Source: Oscarella lobularis (taxonomy: Eukaryota; Porifera; Homoscleromorpha; Homosclerophorida; Oscarellidae). Taken from it: a DNA stretch of 64,000 nucleotides. Below, in pieces: positions 60,811 to 64,000 of this stretch (its first letter is position 1; each line of letters begins with the position of its first letter). The notes under the pieces were generated by a model. That model worked only from the letters and a program-made list of their open reading frames with translations, was not told where the DNA came from and made no database searches. The translations under genes were made by a program, and so were the position numbers. Location of the stretch: positions 5,011,733-5,075,732 of the forward strand of contig NC_089175.1 in the NCBI RefSeq assembly GCF_947507565.1, in the 5' to 3' direction.

Positions 60811-62775
60811 ATGGCAAAGGCTCTCCTCTTTATTCTTTTATTGGAGGTCTCCTTCTTGCAGGCTTTTGATCAGCAAGTTGCTGGTCCAGCTCCAGCGGAC
60901 TGGGTGGATCCACTTGACGCTGAACGCGAGATGGAAAAATTCATTGCCGCAGCCGGATCGCAGCCGCGTAGCGAAGAGGAGCTATTTGGCCTTTCTGAAG
61001 ACCCGTGGACTCCGCTACCGGACGCATGGGTCGAGGGAGCAAAGAAAGCTTCTGTCGACTGGCGAACCTGGCCTGGCGGTCGAAACGCAACCACGTCCAT
61101 CAAAAAACAGTGCGGGGAAGTTGCGGAACGTATGCTCACCTGGAGGCGGCCGAATCGCAACACTTTCTCAAGACAGGACAACTAGTGACTCTGTCAGACC
61201 GTCAGCTAGGTGCTATCTTGCCACTACAACACAACGGCTCCGAACTACGACCCGAGTTACGGCGGCAGCCGCGGTATCGACCCCGCCAACGTTTTTCCGT
61301 GCATCGACCAGTTCTTTCACGAATGCAGTGGGAAGAATTGCGGAGAAAACGGCGGTAATCCAGCAAATAAACCGATAGAGACGAACTGCACCTATGATAC
61401 CACGCCGGACTCCAGTGGAAATCCGGCAGGCTGCTGGAAATACTTCGTCCCGTCGAAAGCGATCAAAGGCTGGTCCAATTACACTGCTAATCAGATTCCC
61501 AGAGGCAGTCTTTCCTCTGCGGGCGAAGACATGGTCGCTGCTTGGGTACTGCAAAACGGTCCCGTCCAGACGGCAGTCAACTCGTTGCTCGGCACTACTG
61601 CCGACGAGCAGAGCTTCGTCACGGCGGACAACTGCGTTCACGGTCACACGAATCACGCTACGAACATCGTGGGCTTTGGCACACATCCTCTCAAGGGTCC
61701 GTACTGGATCATACGCAATAGCTGGGGCTCGAACTTCGGCGACGGTGGCTTTGTGAAGCTCGCCCGGGGAGCGCATTGCGCGTCGTGCTGCACCACCGCT
61801 CGGTTGCAAATGTACGGAGATCCGTCCGCGTATTGGCCCAAGGCTGGAGAGGCGCCGCCCAAGCCCGCTCCACCTCCGCCCATTGCGCAGTATCCGCCAG
61901 GGCCGTGCATGGTGCCGACGAAACCCCTAGATCAGGGTCAAGTGTACGAAATTGGCCTTCAAAACTGCGACTTTGCTCCGCAGTGGAATTTCCCAGCTAA
62001 TAACACCAACGCAAGCTCTCCGGTGACACTGAAGTGCGATAAGACTATGTGCCTTGCAACGCGTGCTCTCGGTGGAACGATCCCGTCGACGTGCAAGCAG
62101 GAGCCGGGTCAATGCTACGGTAATGGCATTTCCGGCGCCTTCTTCAAGTTCCAGACGGCCTACCCAACGGCATGTTGTTACGCGTGTCAGAATTCCGGCG
62201 CTCAAAGTGCCAAGCAGCTGGAAAAGCAAGTCGAGGCAGGAGGCTACGCTTCGACGTGCACGGGCTGGACCCACGACGCCGCTAACGAGACTTGCACGCT
62301 GCATAACGTGACAGCGACCCTCACGTCGTGCGGCGCAAACATGACTGCCGGTACTCGAGCTCCAGCTTTCGCCGGGAAGCAACAAAATCGAGTGCCGAGT
62401 TTTCAAAATCGTAGCTTGGTGCTGGCAAAGTGCGACGGAAGCGCCGATCAGATGTGGACCTATAATACATTCGCAAGCGTATGGGGCGGCGTCGGCGGCG
62501 CTCTGGGCCAATCGCAGTCTGGTGACTGTGCCGAGACAACGCTCTGTGATGGGTGGCGCACGTGCGAAGGGAAGCGCATTCAGCCTGCAAAGTGCACTGG
62601 TGCTCCAGGCAGTCGGGCGCCCAAACCCCAGATCTTTGCATACGGCTACCAGACTGTTCACTGCCTGCCGGGTATGCCGAGTTGTGGAAGCGGTTGCTGT
62701 TTGGTGAAGACCAGCGCTTCCGTGGGAAAGGTTTGGGCCAATGGCGGTTGTTTGGGTGTGTGTGCCTACGAGTAA
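60811..62775 (+). pseudogene. Papain-like protease, copy B, frameshifted over the active site
   Basis: Nearly identical to copy A except for a one-base deletion near 61114 (TGCGGGGAAG versus TGCGGGGGAAG) and a four-base gain near 61205, which together restore the frame. Between them about 30 codons are read out of frame, replacing the catalytic cysteine segment; in the correct frame the DNA still encodes GSCGTYAHLEAAESQ. Catalytic histidine and asparagine and the lectin-like C-terminus are intact, and the frame from 61210 to the stop is open. Either a young pseudogene, a non-catalytic secreted protein, or an assembly error in the GGGG run; the second indel makes simple error less likely. Confidence 0.75.
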
Positions 62776-63255
62776 AGGTAAGGATACATATCTGCTTCTT
62801 AGTGCGTACATTCGTTGTTGACCCGTTTGTTTTGCTGATTTCATGTGACAAATAGATGGGCAATTTCTTATAATACCTACGGTACTGTTTTGTCCGGAGA
62901 AATTTGTACTCCTGTACAGGCGTCGAGTCGGAGAAAATGACGTCAACAGGGAAACTGCGTCGTTGTTGCTGCCCGGGCCAGTTTCAGGAGTTCCTAATTT
63001 GCCATTGCTTCTGAGATTACCGGTGAAATTGACTGTATAGTAGCAGCAAATGATAGCAAATCGTGACGGCACTAGGCGCTTCCATGGCAGGATTATCAAT
63101 CTCACGACATTTACAGGCAAAGGCGACGAACTATCGAATGGTGGCCGAGCGACACGCATGCTTGATATAATCCGAGATAATTATCTATGTTATCTCTGAT
63201 ATGATCACCTCGTGATTTAAGTCATGTGCTTTAGTTTTGACGTTTGACAGTTCCT

Positions 63256-64000
63256 ATGGCGGATCCTCTATGGATTGCTAAGCTTCGTCCTATTCAAGAC
63301 AAAGTCGTTCCTCTTATCGGGGGACTACTCAACGGTGTGCTTCTTGATGCGCTTGTGGCGGCGAGCCTTCTTAGCGACGCAGACTACGAGAACGTGCGCG
63401 CAAAGAGGAAACAAAGCGACCTTGAAGGAGCAAGAGAGTTGATCAGCCTGCTGAAGAAAAAGCCGTCTCCGACGTTTGACACTTTCTGCGAAACGCTTCG
63501 ACGCATAGAAGACGGGGGAGTGTCAAGAGACGCCATTCTAAAGGAGCTTCAAGTTCAAACTCAAGTTACTTCCTTCAGTAAGAGTGTAACCTTTCAACTA
63601 CCCTCTGTTTCTCATCTTTTTTTTATATAGGCGCTCTAGCACGGGATGCTGCTACTAAGGTAAAGATTACGTAAATTTATGTACGGCATTCTAACAAGAT
63701 ATTTATAGCCCGCTGCTGGGGGTGATGGGGGCGATCGAGCAAACGTTGCGCCTCTGTCGCGCAAAAGGAGCAACGTTGAAAGCGGTGAACGTCAAGCTTC
63801 TTTCTCTAAGAGGGTACAACCACTATTAATTGTATATAGTAGACGTGTCTTCACTTATATACTGTATTGGTTTAGCAACTTAGCGAGGTTGAACGTACAG
63901 GTAAGTGCTTCACTCTATCAAAGTTTGAGCGGTTTGCTGTAGTACCTAATTTACTTTAGACGTTGTTGCTACATGTATGGCGTCCTCCTTCCCTTCGGCG
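63256..64000 (+). CDS. CARD protein, copy B (3' part off the window)
   Basis: Exons 63256..63577 and 63631..63659 match the first two exons of copy A in phase, with further linker exons following (a CAACTTAGCGAGG exon near 63875 keeps the same frame as in A). The CARD reads KVVPLIGGLLNGVLLDALV, LLSDADYENV and ARELISLLKKKPSPTFDTF. It has four extra codons (QVQT) after ELQ compared with A. Amino-acid changes are concentrated in the first two CARD helices and in the charged residues near DLEGARE. If the order matches copy A, ankyrin repeats and a death domain lie beyond the window. Confidence 0.72.

Larger units (their letters stand above)
60630..64000. repeat. Second unit of a ~6.35-kb tandem duplication (first unit starts at 54281)
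   Basis: Starting at GGGACCATTCATTGAAACGA, sequence matches 54281 onward at high identity through protease, intergenic region and the 5' exons of the CARD gene, to the end of the window. The offset between start points is 6,349 bp. The CARD exon has diverged more than the protease. Confidence 0.85.

Noticed and set aside
60811-61185. Protease B as two separate genes (124 aa and 521 aa)
   Set aside because: Comparison with copy A shows one gene with two small indels; neither half has its own promoter or signal structure.
1-64000. tRNA, rRNA, CRISPR arrays, bacterial operons or prophage
   Set aside because: No cloverleaf, rRNA signature, regularly spaced repeat array or prokaryotic gene was seen; the repeats present are gene duplications.

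Overview
The window looks like nuclear DNA of an early-branching animal, most likely a sponge. Introns are short (about 45-90 bp, GT-AG with some GC-AG), genes are packed closely, and animal-type signalling domains (CARD, death domain, ankyrin, Roc-COR) sit next to huge extracellular repeat proteins. NDUFA2 and USP48 are recognisable by sequence and confirm a eukaryotic nuclear genome. The species cannot be fixed from sequence alone; 'sponge' is inference from gene content.

Layout. (1) Bases 1-5.5 kb: a partial H-type lectin gene, an unusual gene joining an Ig-like domain to a nuclease-like and a kinase-like region, a complete lectin gene, and NDUFA2 on the opposite strand. (2) 5.5-43 kb: a minus-strand tandem array of near-identical genes for secreted proteins made of cysteine-rich modules followed by up to about 20 Fn3-like modules. 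Genes 1, 2 and 4 are full length (about 2,535-2,625 aa). Gene 3 has lost its 3' half. Gene 5 is a short form (679 aa) with one Fn3-like module, a transmembrane helix and a tyrosine-bearing tail. Between them lie decayed pieces of the same genes, of the lectin and of NDUFA2. (3) 43.7-49 kb: USP48 (minus). (4) 49.2-53.8 kb: an ankyrin-Roc-COR-death-domain gene (minus). (5) 54.3-64 kb: a roughly 6.35-kb tandem duplication, each unit carrying a secreted papain-like protease with a lectin-like C-terminus and a CARD gene; in the complete unit the CARD gene continues through ankyrin repeats to a death domain. The second protease copy is frameshifted across its active-site cysteine and the second CARD gene runs off the window.

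How it may work together (inference): the array encodes a fast-evolving family of secreted and membrane-bound surface proteins, beside secreted lectins and proteases and intracellular death-fold adaptors. That mix fits self/non-self recognition or innate immunity, but no function is shown by the sequence. Genes 1 and 3 share one 5' structure and genes 2 and 4 another, so the array probably grew by duplication of a two-gene unit.

Exon coordinates were worked out by hand from splice dinucleotides and reading phase. They are phase-consistent where given as joins, but no transcript evidence was available.
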